Source: Gymnopus androsaceus JB14 | Taxonomy: Eukaryota > Basidiomycota > Agaricomycetes > Agaricales > Omphalotaceae | Length of the DNA: 64,000 nt | Reading direction: 5' to 3' | Assembly: GCA_009733575.1 (NCBI GenBank) | Contig: ML769421.1 | Coordinates: forward strand, 186,001-250,000 | In this document: positions 44,701 to 55,503 of the stretch, one piece after another | How positions within the stretch are numbered: position 1 is the first letter of the stretch | Layout: each line of letters opens with the position of its first letter | The notes under the pieces: generated by a model | What the model saw: only the letters and a program-made list of their open reading frames with translations | Database searches by the model: none | What the model was told of the DNA's origin: nothing | Made by a program: the position numbers and the translations under genes

Positions 44701-46051
44701 CTGACGCGTTCCCGATTCAGCGCCAGCAAGGCAAAAAAATCGATCAGGAAGTTCTTGATCTTCCTGTGGAGGTGTTTGGTAGACCCAAAGCACCAGCCGG
44801 AACATGGGGATCTGCTATCAGGGTTATTGATCCTGTAAAGGTACGTGGTTATAACTATGGATCTTATTGAGACTGCTGACATGTCTTCACCAGGCCGAAA
44901 CAGTGGCTTACATTCCTTTAGATTGCAATGAAGCTGCTTTCTCCCTAGCAGTGGTTCCTTTCTCTGTGCGAGGTGGCGAGCTTCATCTAGTTGTTGGTAC
45001 CGCGGCGGATACAACGGTCTCCCCGCGTTCTTGTTCTAGTGGCTTTTTGCGCACTTACAAGTTCACGGATGACGGTGCAGGTCTAGAGTTGTTGCACAAG
45101 GTGAGAACTCTAACTAGTCTTGATATGGCACGAATCTTTGACCCTTTTTTTTTCCTAGACCGAAACCGACGATGTGCCTTTATCACTTCTAGCGTTCCAG
45201 GGACGACTCGTCGCGGGTGTTGGAAAGGCTCTGAGGATATACGATATCGGGAAGAAGAAGCTGCTTCGTAAAGTGGAGAACAAGGTTTGTGATTCAGGGT
45301 TGTGATGCCGAACGAGCTGCTCATCTCGAGTCTATTTGCAGTCATTTGCTTCGCCCATTCGTCACGCTCAGCACACAAGGATCGAGAATCGTCATTGGTG
45401 AAATGCAAGAATCCGTCTCTTTCGCCGCCTACAAAGCTCCAGAAAATCGTCTGCTTGTCTTCGCTGATGACTCTCAACCTAGATGGGTCAGTGCTATGGC
45501 GATGGTGGACTACAATACTGTCGCCATTGGAGATCGGTTTCGGAAACGTCATTGTCAACCGGTTGGACGCCAAGGAGTCTGAACAAGTCGATGATGATCC
45601 TACCGGGGCTGGTATCTTGCACGAGAAGGGGATCTTAATGGGTGCTCCTCACAAGACCAAGATGTTGGCTCATTTCCATGTTGGGGATCTCATCACCTCT
45701 ATACCACAAGGTAGCCATGGTCGCTGGTGGTCGCGAGATCTTGATGTACACCGGACTGCACGGTACAGTCGGAATTCTTGTTCCCTTTGTCTCAAAAGAG
45801 GATGTTGACTTTATATCAACCTTGGAGCAGCACATGCGAACGGAGCAAAGTAGCTTTGGTCGGTAGAGATCATTTGAGTTGGAGAGGGTACTATACTCCG
45901 GTCAAGGCTGTTGTGGATGGTGATCTCTGCGAGAATTTTCGCTCGATTACCGGGGACTAAGCAGAGTGCTATAGCTGGTGAACTTGACCGGACGGTAGGC
46001 GAGGTACTCAAAAAGCTAGAGCAGCTGAGGGTTACAACGAGCGGGTTTTAG
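41751..46051 (+). CDS. RSE1: SF3B3/RSE1, SF3b complex splicing subunit, with frameshifts
   Basis: Twelve exons fit: 41751-41976, 42041-42721, 42772-42950, 43005-43366, 43426-43838, 43898-44139, 44201-44413, 44476-44662, 44721-44840, 44894-45100, 45159-45284 and 45342-46051. The product runs the length of SF3b130/Rse1 (about 1200 residues), from [20 protein letters not shown] to [12 protein letters not shown]. Landmarks include [43 protein letters not shown]-like sequence, [53 protein letters not shown] and [14 protein letters not shown]: a three-beta-propeller scaffold that holds SF3b on the U2 snRNP. One base too many near 42444 and about five shifts between 45355 and 45940 break the frame, although sequence conservation continues throughout. 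Confidence 0.88.
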
Positions 46052-46171
46052 TAGTGTTACTGTACGAGATTGTGTATTTTTTTGTTGCCCTATATCTTAT
46101 CTTACAGTCAACTTGACGTCACTGATTTGAATCTCTGAATCTTTCAATATTCCATTTCGATTGCAACTACC

Positions 46172-46816
46172 ATGTTTGCCGCTCGTACTGCCCTGAAGAA
46201 CCTCTCGCGTTCTCACTAGCGCGTCCGTTAGGATCCCCTCGAGGACTCTGGTTACATTGAAGAACCATAAGGTTTTTCCAACGTCTTGACAGAAGTGGCG
46301 GTTGTGATTAACTCGCTTTCCTAAGTACACTGCACAAGCTGTCGCTCAAGGTGCAGGAAGAAACGGAGCTGTTAGCTCTAATGGTTTAGACTTGAACCTT
46401 GCTTCGCCCAAGGAGCTGGGCGGAACAGGTGATGGCCAGAACCCAGAGCAGCTGTTTGCGATGGGCTACTCTTGTAAGTATTTGATTCGAAATACTGAAC
46501 TATCTGATACTCACGTCTTCCTTAGCTTGTCTGCTGGGTGCTATTCAAGCTGTAGCCAAGGGAATGGGCAAGTCCGAAATGGCAAAGAACGCCAAAGTTC
46601 ACGCCAGTGTTCATATCGGAGAGGCAGAAGGAATGTCTGGTTTTCGGTATTGCAGTAGATATGAAAGTTGAGGGAATCGACGAAGAGTTGCTCAAAGCAG
46701 GCCATGAGGTAAAATATGTTTTCTCTCGAATAATTGACGTGTTGACACGGTTTCAGTTCTGTCCATACAGCCGAATCTTGAAGAACGGTGGTGTTGTTAA
46801 TGTATCTCTAGCTTGA
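46172..46816 (+). CDS. Ohr/OsmC-type organic hydroperoxide reductase
   Basis: Exon 1 (46172 to about 46275) encodes a mitochondrial-type leader (MFAARTALKNLSRS) and TLVTLKNHKVFP; exons 46326-46473, 46526-46708 and 46757-46816 follow. The body reads YTAQAVAQGAGRNG, LASPKELGGTGDGQNPEQLF, then the first peroxidatic Cys in SSCLLGAI just after an intron, FGIAVDMKVEGIDEELL, and the second Cys in FCPYSRI. This Cys pair defines Ohr enzymes, thiol peroxidases that reduce organic hydroperoxides with a dithiol donor. Two single-base shifts are needed: at about 46218 in the leader and one extra C near 46643 (GGTTTTCGG). An intron at about 46276-46325 has a weak GTCTTG donor. Confidence 0.75.
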
Positions 46817-47056
46817 ACGGAAACGCATGGATGAAATGAAAGACGTCGTAGCTCGTTTCCACAATACCTTTTTCAGAACTTCTTCTCGCGTGAGGTTCTT
46901 CGCTCACAGTGCGCTCTTGGCAATGAGCCGTAAGCTTTCATCTAGAAGCTGGTAGGAATGGAGCAGTAAACGTCAGAGTTGGGAATGGTATAAAAGCTGC
47001 GGCTGAATTCGCTCTTCGCTCTTCTCTTCTTCGCGTTCATTTTCTAGTTGGCCAAA
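46817..47056. other. Intergenic spacer
   Basis: Short spacer between the Ohr and MFS genes; presumed terminator and promoter, no motif called. Confidence 0.3.
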
Positions 47057-49533
47057 ATGCCTCACACACAGACCCCAAAATCGGGAGAGTTGAAACTCCT
47101 TGATCCCGAGAAACGACCTATGGATGAAGTCGAGCTCCGCAAGGTCATTCGCAAGGTCGACTACCACTTGATGCCAATCGTCTGTCTACTTTATCTGCTC
47201 GCTTTTCTGTGAGGCCTATTTCTACTATGAGCGCTTTTTTGGATAGCTGACTATTGCTTTAGAGATCGAGGAAATGTTGGTAAGATAATCAGCTCCGTGT
47301 ACGAGTTCCTCGAAATAATTCCCAGCAAAAGGGAATGCGAAAATCTTAGGAATGGTCGAAGATGCAAAACTGACAGGGATCCGCTACAATATAGTGCGTT
47401 CCACACTCAAGCTACGATGTCGGTTTATAGAATCCTTCTGTTAGCTTTCAGCGGTCTTCTTCGTAAGCATCTTTCAAGTGTTTAATACGTTTGATCCTTG
47501 CAACTAAGCTTATTGAATAAGGTTCCGTATTGCTTTGGAGAGGTCCCGGCGTACGTCGAAAGCTCGGGTTTACCTGTTGCTCGCTGATCTGACGAACCGA
47601 TCAGCAATATCATGATAAAGCTTATTCGACCTTCCAGATGGCGTGAGTCTTTTCAAGCTAGTCTCGGTATCGCAAGAAATAAATGTTATTTTCAGTTGCT
47701 TGTGCCGCAATAGCTTGGGGTACGACATCGAACTTCTCTGTCATCTCTCCGAGTCCTTACACATCTCTCACTAGGTACCGCTGTGACTCTGATGTGCGTC
47801 TGTGATTCTTTCAAGAGCCTAATGATGTGAGTGGTAAGCTATTGGTAAGAGATATCGTATTATTCAAGTTTATGCACAGTGCGCGTTTTTTCGTTGGGCT
47901 GACGGAAAGTGCATTGTCTCCCGGCGTAAGCAGCAATTTTGTACATATCATTGGCAATCCAAATGCTATAATCTTTAAGTAGCTCTTGTTCTATATTTCG
48001 ACGTGGTATCCTCGTCCGGTATCTTGGTTTGCGGGTGGGACTGTATACAAGTGCGATTGTTATTGCGGGTGAGTGATGCTCCTCGTTTTCTCGAGTACTT
48101 GATGCTTATTTGATGCAGGTTCGTTCGGGGGACTACTAGCGTCAGTATAACTCTGACTGCTATGCGAGATACTGAACATACTCGTCCACAGATATGGAAT
48201 CGAGCACATGGATGGTCTCGGTGGGCTTCACGGTTGGCAATGGATAGTACGTTGATACTTCCTCTACCGTGATGACTTGATGAATGTAGCATATTGCAGT
48301 TTTGTCTGGAAGGCATAGGTCTGTCGTGTGTTTCACCTGAAGCTGTCGAAGACATGCTTAGCTAGTGGTATCAGTGACTGTCCTTGTCGGCTTTACTGCT
48401 CTATTTTTCGTACATGATGTGAGAGCGTAGTTTCGTTCAGCGTGATTTATGTTATTAACGATTTTCTGTAGAGCATTCAGAGTGCTAAATTTTTAACCAT
48501 ATCTGAAAAAGACTATCTTCAACGGGCAATCACACTAGACACAGGCTCCGAAATCTCTTCCCATATCAGCAGGAAATTCATCTGGGAGGCTTTCACAGAC
48601 TATAGAGTTTTTCTACACACTCTAGGTATAATTGGGTCAGTTTTCTCTGTGCACGAAACCTTAAATGTGACATTCATGCATTTACTGTACAGGATGTTTA
48701 CACCGGTTTATTCCCTCGCACTATTCCTTCCAACTCTGGTAAACAACCTAGGATATAGGGCGATAGACGCACAACTTTTCACCGTCCCACCATATACGCT
48801 TGGCTGCATTGTAACTATCACAAGTGCCTATCTTTCGGATAGAATGAACATGCGGGGACCTTTCATCATCATCAATTCATTATTTGGTATCGGAGGTTTT
48901 ATCATTCTCCTCTGTAGCACGTCTTCTACTTTGAGCTACTGCGGAATGTTTCTTTGTAGTGGAGTCTTCGCTGCAGATGCAGTCTTTCTTAGCTGGTTTG
49001 GTACTGCTTATGGCGGTGAAACAAAGAGAGGTCAGTATTTTGCTCTTTATTTCTCTCCTGTTATCAATGGCTGATGAAGCTGATCACAGCGGTCGCAATT
49101 GCAATTATAAATGGAGTGGGTAATCTTGGAGGGTGAGTAGTAATAGATTACTGGTGCGTGGACGAGGTCCTAAGCAAAGTTGCCAGAGTATGCGCTTCTT
49201 TTCTCTACATTCAACCCAGTTACTATTACATTGGCTACATCGTCAACATAGCATGCTTGGTTGTAGCGTCAGTTCAAACTTGCTAGTCAAACAGTGAATT
49301 GACTGACTCAAGGCTCGCTAATTAGGATTCTTGTTACTACGTTCCTGATGTGGGACTTCAATCGAAGTAATCGCCTCAAAGAGCGAGAGTGCAAAGGGAA
49401 CGATATTACTGTCGAACTGAAGGCTAAATGGCAGAACCTGGGTGACAGAAGCCCTCTCTTTCGGTATGTTGTCATGAGCCATTTATTCGCTTCTATTGAT
49501 TCCTGAGATCGTAAACACAGGTATCCATTATAG
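47057..49533 (+). CDS. MFS transporter, anion:cation symporter (allantoate permease) type
   Basis: Many short exons. It starts MPHTQTPKSGELKLLDPEKR, then KVDYHLMPIVCLLYLLAFL followed after an intron by DRGNVG, the ACS-family signature in helix 1. Later exons give FYISTWYPRPV, RVGLYTSAIVIAG, SFGGLLA, YGIEHMDGLGGLHGWQWI (cytoplasmic motif), TVLVGFTALFFVHD, a cytoplasmic loop, MFTPVYSLALFLPTLVNNLG, FTVPPYTLGCIVTITSAYLS, NSLFGIGGFIILLCSTSS and LVTTFLMWDF, ending FRYPL at TAG 49531-49533. Members import nicotinate, allantoate, pantothenate or vitamins at the plasma membrane; the substrate cannot be read here. A frame shift is needed around 48020 (between YPRPV and RVGLY), and exons at 47520-47900 are hard to join. 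Confidence 0.75.
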
Positions 49534-49734
49534 AAGAAAAACCCGTTGGAAAAGCGCACAAGACGAGAGCTCATAGGATACATTTGACATACAACGAACG
49601 CTATGTAGATATACACATAATAGTCGAGACTCTTTTCAGCAGCAAAATTACAAGTTCGAGGATGAATTTATCATAATTAACATGCTACAGCCAGCACCGA
49701 TATACGCTAAGGACCGCGATATAACGCTTTGACC
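49534..49734. other. 3' spacer
   Basis: Spacer between the transporter and the inverted F-box/LRR fragment; nothing recognised. Confidence 0.3.
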
Positions 49735-50645
49735 TTTCTTTCCAAGTCGAAGTCATTGTAGTTCAATATCGGCAGCTAATCTAGGCAAGCTGGACATCTG
49801 TTCGATATCTGAATTTTCGAGACAATTAAACCCGCGTAGAATTAATCTCTGCAATGGACACAATCCATGATGACCAGATACCTGCTTATCCCTGTTGACA
49901 GTACTAGCAATATCCCCAGGTTCCGAATCAAACCAACATCTTGAACGAAGCATAGCTTTCAACTCGAAGGACAGTCGTCTTCATTGAGATTGTGACTATA
50001 AAATGAAAGTTCCAGATGAGAGAGTCTTGGAAGGAGATGCTTATTGTCGCAATAAGCCAACGCTCGAAATGGAGAAATCGGCTCAAAGTCAGACTGCACA
50101 AATGAAAGATTTTTGAGTGAGGGAAAGAGAGAAAGAATTTCAATCAAGTGGATGGTAAGGAATCTGTTTGCAGTACTATCTGCATAGAAATGGCGCAGTG
50201 TTAAGGAAGATGGCGCAGTTGCAGAGCGCTACTGAAAATGAGCTATGTCCGTAGAAAGGTCATCATAGTCTTGAAAATTCCAATGAAGAGTCAGTCCTTC
50301 GAGATGAGGTGCAGGAATACAGTTTAGGAGGTTGATACCACCAGTCACTGCATGGCAGGGCAGAGTCGGTGATTTAATGAAGGCAGTAATATTTGGAAGT
50401 CAGGGCTCATACCAACGAGTTCTACTTCTGACTCGTAAATTCCAGGCCTGCAAAATACTCTGCATACTTAGTACCCGTGCCATCAAAATGAATGTTGATG
50501 TTTAGTGAGATCAAATGCGCTGGCGAGAGCGGATCCCGCGGCAGAATGCATTGATTCTAACACGCCGTGCTCCCAGGAGGACATTTATTTTATGAGGGTA
50601 AAGAGTGACCAGGTTGCGTGGTCTAGACCATCATAAATCTCGAAA
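49735..50645 (-). pseudogene. F-box/LRR family, 3' fragment (copy 0, inverted)
   Basis: The minus strand encodes LRR-like pieces (IEILSLFPSLKNLSFVQSDF, LPRLSHLELSFYS). Its upstream part (about 50440-50645) is an inverted repeat of 52200-52440 in the 3' half of F-box copy 1: shared landmarks are AACACGCCGTGCTCCCAGGA, GGGATCC-GCGG and CAAATGCGCTGGCGAGAGCG. There is no F-box end, so it is a truncated relative of the two genes to the right. Confidence 0.55.
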
Positions 50646-50843
50646 AAGACTTGTTCCAATAGAGGCACGGAAGAGTGTGGAAGATGATAAAGAGGAAGGT
50701 AGGCTACCACGCAAATCCAAAAATCGACTGGAGAACTGGATCAAACGGCTGAAAATTAGGGGCAAATCAGACCCTAAATTAATTGAAATCAACAAATTTC
50801 AAAACAACACAAAGCTGCCTTCCTTGATCCTTGGACTTTCATC

Positions 50844-52440
50844 ATGATAATAGAACCGCTTTCTCCGCAAGACCTGTGTCTCTCTCCACATCAATCTGAA
50901 AGCGATTCGAAACGGCTTCTAGCCATCCCCTTCCCTCGAAAACTTGTGCTTCGCACCTGCAAACCATTCCACAAACTCCTTTGTTCAGTCCGAAGATCAG
51001 CATGTCCTCCTCCTCGATTTCCTGTCGAGATAATTCAACTAATTATCCATGAGGCTTGGGCATTACCACTGACCACTTCCGAACGGATCCGATTTACCAA
51101 GTCGGCGGTCCTAGTCAGTTTCGGCTGGATGAGGATTTTTGCTCGGGAATCATGTGTCCATGTACATCTACTCAGCGGTGAACATACCAAGTACTGGTAC
51201 AATCCCATCACTTCTGGCTCACCAAGCATCTTCACCACTGCAGGTTTAGACGGTCCCACTGTCCGCCATTTATGCAGAACCATCACATTCCACTGCATAG
51301 ATCCTCGCGACGTCCCTCAGCCTCCTGAGGCCACCCATCCCGCACATCCTATGTGTTTAGCTACCAATCAAATCTCTGGCATTGTACGCCATGGAGGTTT
51401 TGACAACTTTGAGGGGTATGTGACAATGCAGTTCCCTTCCTCAGATGGCGGTCCTCTTACACACTTTTGACTACACCGCAGTTTTGGCAGGTCAAAATAG
51501 CATGTAGCATTGCAGACCTCTATTACATGCTTGAAAAGCTAGTGCTATGGGTGATGCGAAGCCGATGGGATCGGAGAAACATAGTTACGAGGTCCTATGG
51601 TGTATATGTACGTGCATGGGTGAGTATTATCTCCATTGCATGATCTACATTTGCTGACTATGTGCACAGTTCTTTATAAGGTATAGTGCTGATGCGGGTA
51701 AAGTAGTAAAGTTTCCTATGACTACGCTCAATGCTGCAGATTACAATGTTGGCATCAACGTAGAACGCATGCCTAAACTTTCATAATAGCTATTCTGATA
51801 CAGCATTATTTATAAATGATTTCGTCCTCCCCATCTCTATCCTTCCTCGGTAGTTGAGAGGTTTACCTGGCGCAACTCTAGAGTTGTATGTACAACCCGC
51901 TACACCAAGGTTGACAACCCAATTCCACGCATACCACGCATACCCAAGCAAGAACAAAGATCCAATAAAATACACAGTGTTTGACCTAAAATTCTCTGAG
52001 ACACTGGTGGAATGGCTGAATGAGTGGGTAGATCGGTGTCAACGTCTTCCTTTGGATTTGTATGTCAGCAGTAGCAGATCCAGAGGTGAATTTTGGAGTC
52101 CATCCTGCGCGCAAGCGAAAAGCTTCGATTTTTCTAGATTTGAGGGGCAACCCGGTATCATACCTTCCTCTTTTTCATCTTCCACACTCTTCCATTCCTC
52201 TATTAGAACAATTCTTTTTCGAGATTTATGATGGTGCAGACCACACGGCTGACAACCTGGTCACTCTTTCCCTCATAAAATAAATGTCCTCCTGGGAGCA
52301 CGGCGTGTTAGAATCAATAAATTCTACCGCGGGATCCGTCTTTTACCACTGTTGACGCTCTCGCCAGCGCATTTGATCTCACTAAACATCAACTTTCATT
52401 CTGAAGGCATGGATACCAAGTATACAGAGTATTTTCAGGG
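50844..52440 (+). pseudogene. F-box-like family protein, copy 1 (internal deletion)
   Basis: The N-terminal frame starts MIIEPLSPQDLCLSPHQSES and has the F-box-like segment PRFPVEIIQLIIHEAWALPL followed by LVSFGWMRIFARESCVHVHL. It is nearly identical to copy 2 (54282). After VTMQFP a block of about 40 bases present in copy 2 is missing, so the frame runs into TGA at 51468-51470. Beyond this, similarity with copy 2 continues in a shifted frame to about 51980, then come further exons (FDLKFSETLVEWLNEWVDRC) not present in copy 2. Basidiomycete F-box proteins of this kind are thought to select substrates for SCF ubiquitin ligases and exist in large, fast-evolving families. Confidence 0.65.
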
Positions 52441-52454
52441 CTGCTATGCCATTG

Positions 52455-53905
52455 CCACTGAAGGCGGAGGCAGAGTTGGCAGAGGTGGCAGAGGTGGGCG
52501 TGGTCGTGGAGGGGGAGGAGGTCGAGGTCGTGGAAACGGAGGAGGAGGAGGTGGTGGTGGTGGTGGTGAAGGGCGAGGTGGGAGCTCCCTCAGGTGCGCC
52601 GATTGACATTGACTCGGATGATGGTAAGTACCGAGGGTTCAATGTGTGCCAGTGATGTAGTCCTAATCTCCTATTTTCATAGACTCTGCACCGGCGCCCA
52701 AACCACGCAGTACAAGAGCGAAACCGACTTCAGCCGCTGCCCCCAAGTCTCGGTCTACAGCCCCAGCAAAACCTCTCTCGCGCACGCCAGCTGCAAACTA
52801 TGGATATCAAACTCTCTGCAGGTGTGGGGTTCCAGCAATTTCCGACATTGCTTCAGACCAGTCTCCCAAGCGATATTGGAAATGTGGAAGCACACCTCCG
52901 ACGTGTCTTTTCTTCCTGGCCGATGATCCGAACGCTTCCTCGTCATCTACCAGAGGTTGAATCAGCTTCATCAATGTTCCAGATGAAATACCAAACTACA
53001 AGTGTGGTGTGCCTGCTGGAAAGCGAGCTGTTACGAAAGATAATGAGAACAAGGGTCGGCCGATCTGGATATGCGAAGAGAGAAGCTGTGGTTTTTTCGC
53101 TTTCAGGGACGAACCGTTACCTCCGTCAAATTCATCTAGTGCTATTCCGGCCAAGAGGACATTCTCGAATGTGAGTGTCCTCCTTTGCTTCTTGTTCCAC
53201 TCGCATTTTGTTTACTTTTCGACGGACAGGCTTCTGGAGGGGACGATACAACGTGCAACTGCAGTCGTAATGAGCCCGCTCTAAAGCTGACGTCCCGTAA
53301 GGAGAATGCGAACCAGGGACGAGAGTTCTGGCGCTGTGCCAAGAAAGAAGGTGAAGGCCAGTGTAAGTTCATCGAGTGTGATGATGAGCCCGGTTCCTCT
53401 CGCTCGGGGGAGGGGAGGTAGAGGTGGAGGACAGACTTTGGGAGAATGCTAAAAGGTATGATCATTCGATTCGATAATGCACCCAAGACTGATCTTTTGG
53501 AACAAAAAGTGCCAGCAGCCTGGTCATTAGGCAAGCAGGTGACTACGTGCTTGCAACTTCGTTATTGCTCTCATATGTTGTCGTCTGTGAAGACTGTTCC
53601 AACAGTGATTCGGCCAACAAGAAATCACGAGGCTTTGGATCATCCGGTGAAAACAGCTCCCAGAAAGAGAAAAACTGTTTCAAGCCTGGCTGTTGGAGTA
53701 ACGGTATGTTCCAAGTTTATTTTGTGAAGACCCAATGACTAAATAATACCCTTAACATCAAGTAGCAGCTTTGGTCAAAGTAGTAGAGGTTCTCTTCGGG
53801 GGAGGGGTCGAGGAAGCATTCACGGAGGCAGTTGTGGTCGTGGTAGAGGACGATCTTCAAGAAAAAAGTCAGGGCTTCCTGGGGAATCTTTTGATTGCTG
53901 ATTTT
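52455..53905 (+). pseudogene. Inverted partial copy of the 3' end of TOP3
   Basis: The plus strand carries, in order, the Gly-rich tract, PSGAPIDIDSDDG, the three GRF zinc-finger segments (first near 52800-52925; RPIWICEERSCGFFAF near 53055; REFWRCAKKEGEGQC near 53320), the zinc-knuckle region and the RG-rich tail up to the stop-codon context near 53893. All match the minus-strand TOP3 gene at 57075-55490 in inverted orientation. The frame is broken several times and no topoisomerase domain is present. It begins abruptly inside the F-box copy 1 sequence near 52455, a recombination breakpoint in a (GGTGGA)n-like tract. Confidence 0.8.
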
Positions 53906-54281
53906 GTTATAGGCAAAGGGTCGAGGGGTAGAATAAGCGGTCTTTCTCCAAGCCACACGCACGCGAGAAACGGTGCCAGGTGAATGATGTCGTGCCAACT
54001 CCAGACGCCGAATAAGCCAGTTTCAAGTATTTCGCCCAGGAGGTCGACAGTTTTTTGAACTTGTTTGTTTGGAATGATCCGAAAAGTTAAAACCTGTTAA
54101 AACTTATGTATCCGAATCTTTGCTATTTGTGAATTAGTGATGGTGCCAAATTGACAAAGCTCCAGCAGACTCACCCAGAAATGGAAGTCTAATCAAACGG
54201 CCCTAAATCAGCCCCTAAATTAAATAAAATTAACAAAGTTCAAAACAACACAAAGCTGCCTTCCTTCTTTGGACTTTCATC
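53906..54281. other. Junction between duplicated blocks
   Basis: 53906 to about 54200 matches neither copy. From about 54203 the sequence aligns with 50760 onward (CAAAACAACACAAAGCTGCC), the left edge of the F-box duplication and presumably its promoter. Confidence 0.45.
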
Positions 54282-55264
54282 ATGACCGTAGAACCTCTTT
54301 CTCCACAAGACCTATGTCTCTCTCCACATCAATTTGAAAGCGACTCAAAACGGCTTCTAGCCATCCCCTTCCCTCGAAAACTTGTGCTTCGCACCTGCAA
54401 ACCCTTCCACAATCTCCTTCTTTCAATCCGAAGATCAGCATGTTCTCCTCCTCGATTTCCTGTCGAGATAATTCAACTAATCATCCATAAGGCTTGGGCA
54501 TTACCACTGACCACTTCCGAACGGATCCGTTTCACCAAGTCGGCGGTCCTAGTCAGTTTCGGCTGGATGAGGATTTTTGCTCGGGAATCCTGTATCCATG
54601 TACATCTACTCAGCGGTGAACATACCAAATACTGGTACAATCCCATTACTTCTGGCTCACCAAGCATCTTCACCACTACAGGTTTAGACGGTTCCACTGT
54701 CCGCCATTTATGCAGAACCATCACATTCCACTGCATAGATCCTCGCGACGTCCCTCAGCCTCCTGAGGCCACCCATCCCGCACATCCTATGTGTTTAGCT
54801 ACCAATCAGATCTCTGGTATTGTACGCCATGGAGGTTTTGACAACTTTGAGGGGTATGTGACAATGCAGTTCCCTCCTACGGTGAAGATAGCCTGGGACA
54901 CTCTGATGAAGGAGGACATCAAATGGCGCTCCTCTCATACATTTTTGACTACACCACAGTTTTGGCAGGTCAAAATAGCATGTAGCATTGCAGACCTCTA
55001 TTATGTGCTTGAAAAGCTAGTGCTGTGGGTGATGCGAAGCCGATGGGATCGTAGAGACATAGTAACGAGGTCCTGTGGTGTATATGTAGGTGCATGGGTG
55101 AGTAGTATCTCCACTGCACGATCTACATTTGCTGACTATGTGCACAGTTCTTTATAAGGTATAGTGCTGATGCGGGTAAAGTAGTAAAGTTTCCTATGAT
55201 TACGCTCAATGCTGCAGATTATAATGCTGGCATCAATGTAGAACGCATGCCTAGGCTTTCATAA
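54282..55264 (+). CDS. F-box-like family protein, copy 2
   Basis: Two exons, 54282-55097 and 55148-55264, with a GTGAGT...ACAG intron of 50 bases, give 310 residues. The F-box-like segment is PRFPVEIIQLIIHKAWALPL at about residues 58-77. Then come LVSFGWMRIFARES, DPRDVPQPPEATHPAHPM, HGGFDNFEGYVTMQFP and a helical C-terminal part (VLEKLVLWVMRSRWDRRD). It lacks the extra LRR-like exons found downstream of copy 1: the duplicated block ends near 55445, close to the TOP3 stop codon. It may encode a truncated but intact protein. Confidence 0.6.
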
Positions 55265-55503
55265 TAGCTATTCTGATACAGCATTATCTATAAATGATTT
55301 CGTCCTCCCCGTCTCTCTCCTTCCTCAATAGTTGAGAGGTTTTTCCTGGAGCAACTCTGGTACCTGCTCTATTCGTCACGCCAAGGTCGACGACCCACTT
55401 CCATGCCCGTCCAAGCAAGAATAAAGAATCAATAAAAATACAGTATTCAATGTTTAAAGAAGAGGAGGTTCACGAAAACAATCTCAAGGTCTAAAACATG
55501 CAA